A stretch of 5,996 bases of DNA from Gammaproteobacteria bacterium (GTDB lineage Bacteria > Pseudomonadota > Gammaproteobacteria > Pseudomonadales > UBA3067): assembly GCA_019090565.1 (NCBI GenBank), contig JAHRVS010000108.1, positions 1 to 5,996 on the forward strand, in the 5' to 3' direction. Of the stretch, positions 4,852 to 5,996 are shown in pieces. Every line of letters begins with the position of its first letter. The stretch's first letter is position 1. A model generated the notes under the pieces. The model had not been told where the DNA came from and did no database searches. It saw nothing but the letters and a program-made list of their open reading frames with translations. A program made the position numbers and the translations under genes.

Positions 4852-5996
4852 ATGCAAAAGCGGTTCATTATAGTTTCAATAATCACCCCAATTGCTATCG
4901 TTCTTTTTGGCCAGGTTTGGCCGCCAATATTAGTCGCTTTATGGGTTGTGATACCGCTTATTTGTTTGGGAGCCTATGACATAAAGCAAACCAAACATGC
5001 GCTAAGACGCAACTTCCCAGTGCTTGGCCACGGCCGTTGGCTCATGGAATTTACCCGCCCTTTTTTACGGCAGTATTTTTTTGAATCAGAAACAGATGGC
5101 GCACCGGTTAACCGAATGTTCCGTTCGGTCATATATCGTCGAGCCAAAGGGGATCTAGACACGATCCCTTATGGCACACAAGTAGATACACAGCGCGTTG
5201 GCTACGAATGGATTGGCCATTCGTTATCGGCCAAGAAACTCGCTGACAATCAATTTGACCCGCGTATTACGATTGGCGGCCCCCAATGCACTCAACCTTA
5301 CAGCGCCAGTATTTTTAACATTTCAGCCATGAGCTTTGGCGCACTGAGCAATAATGCCATACGCGCCCTTAATCTTGGCGCAAAAGAAGGTGGTTTTTAT
5401 CACAATACCGGTGAAGGCAGTGCAAGCGATTATCACTTAGAAAATGCCGGTGATTTAGTGTGGCAAATAGGTACGGCCTATTTTGGTTGCCGTGATGCCA
5501 AAGGTGCCTTCGACGCTGAAAAATTTAGGGCAATGGCAAGCCGTAAAAACATAAAAATGATAGAGATAAAGCTTTCTCAAGGCGCTAAGCCTGGCCATGG
5601 GGGCATTTTGCCCTCAAACAAGAATACCCCAGAAATTGCACGTATACGTGGTGTTGAACCCCACACCACCGTTGTTTCACCACCGTCGCATAGCGCATTT
5701 AGTACGCCGCTAGAGTTGGTTAAATTCATCCAAACGTTACGAGAATTGTCCGGCGGAAAACCTATTGGCTTCAAATTATGCATAGGGCGCAAAAGCGAAT
5801 TTGTAAGCATTTGCAAAGCCATGTGTGCTACTGGAATCTACGCTGACTTCATCACGGTTGATGGTGGCGAAGGGGGTACCGGTGCGGCCCCATTAGAATA
5901 TTCAAATTCAGTAGGAATGCCATTACGCGAAGCCTTAAGCTTCGTGTGTGATGCACTGATTGGTTTTGATCTCAAGAAAAATATAAAAGTGATCGC
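4852..5996 (+). CDS. FMN-binding glutamate-synthase-like protein, membrane-anchored (partial)
   Basis: The first 381 residues are visible; the frame is open to the right edge, and family members are usually ~500-540 residues. The ATG at 4852 has AGAGGA eight bases upstream. Residues 5-19 and 24-41 are two hydrophobic segments, probably a membrane hairpin. From ~residue 90 the sequence follows the glutamate synthase central/FMN barrel domain (COG0069, YerD-like): ISAMSFGALS (157-166) and KEGGFYHNTGEGS (178-190) in the FMN region, QGAKPGHGG (243-251), SPPSHSAFS (276-284), FKLCIG (307-312) and DGGEGGTGAAP (337-347). The N-terminal glutaminase domain of the large GltB subunit is absent and replaced by the membrane segment, so ammonia would not come from its own glutaminase. 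The iron-sulfur cysteines of true glutamate synthases would lie beyond the window. The substrate of such stand-alone proteins is not established; some form of FMN-dependent oxidoreductase is likely. No neighbour suggests a pathway. Confidence 0.9.
   Translation, partial: MQKRFIIVSIITPIAIVLFGQVWPPILVALWVVIPLICLGAYDIKQTKHALRRNFPVLGHGRWLMEFTRPFLRQYFFESETDGAPVNRMFRSVIYRRAKGDLDTIPYGTQVDTQRVGYEWIGHSLSAKKLADNQFDPRITIGGPQCTQPYSASIFNISAMSFGALSNNAIRALNLGAKEGGFYHNTGEGSASDYHLENAGDLVWQIGTAYFGCRDAKGAFDAEKFRAMASRKNIKMIEIKLSQGAKPGHGGILPSNKNTPEIARIRGVEPHTTVVSPPSHSAFSTPLELVKFIQTLRELSGGKPIGFKLCIGRKSEFVSICKAMCATGIYADFITVDGGEGGTGAAPLEYSNSVGMPLREALSFVCDALIGFDLKKNIKVI

Overview
The window reads as a piece of a gammaproteobacterial chromosome, probably marine or environmental. 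This is inferred from protein resemblance and moderate GC and is not proven. It holds four confidently intact or partial genes, one gene start at the left edge, three gene remnants, and three long non-coding stretches. I see no CRISPR array, tRNA, rRNA or multi-gene defence or biosynthetic cluster.

Layout. (1) Positions 1-83, minus strand: the first 27 codons of a protein that looks like the N-terminus of an MtfA-type zinc peptidase; the rest lies off the left edge. (2) Positions 313 to about 702: a decayed IS66-family insertion sequence, with a GTAAGCG terminus at 313 and the last ~50 residues of the transposase on the minus strand. The true far end may be near 848. (3) 869-1336, plus strand: a small outer-membrane lipoprotein of the BamE-like/DUF3192-like type. 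(4) 1363-2184: a deletion scar. The C-terminal tail of a thioredoxin-fold protein (minus) lies head to head with the C-terminal half of an SLC13/DASS anion symporter (plus), and both have lost their 5' parts at the same point near 1464-1475. The transporter half also carries a +1 frameshift in a C-rich run. (5) 2248-3078, minus: an unrecognised outer-membrane lipoprotein with a TTG start. (6) 3394-4218, minus: a cytidylate-kinase-like P-loop-fold protein with a BON-like C-terminal domain. (7) 4852 to the right edge, plus: the first 381 residues of a membrane-anchored, FMN-binding glutamate-synthase-like protein.

The intact genes stand mostly alone, with intergenic gaps of 60 to over 600 bases and alternating strands, so there is no obvious operon. 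The left half has been eroded by insertion and deletion (an IS66 relic plus a two-gene deletion). The right half carries ordinary solitary genes. The points most worth following are the divergent-gene deletion scar, the kinase-like/BON-like fusion, and several inverted repeats in the long intergenic regions, two of them just upstream of gene starts.
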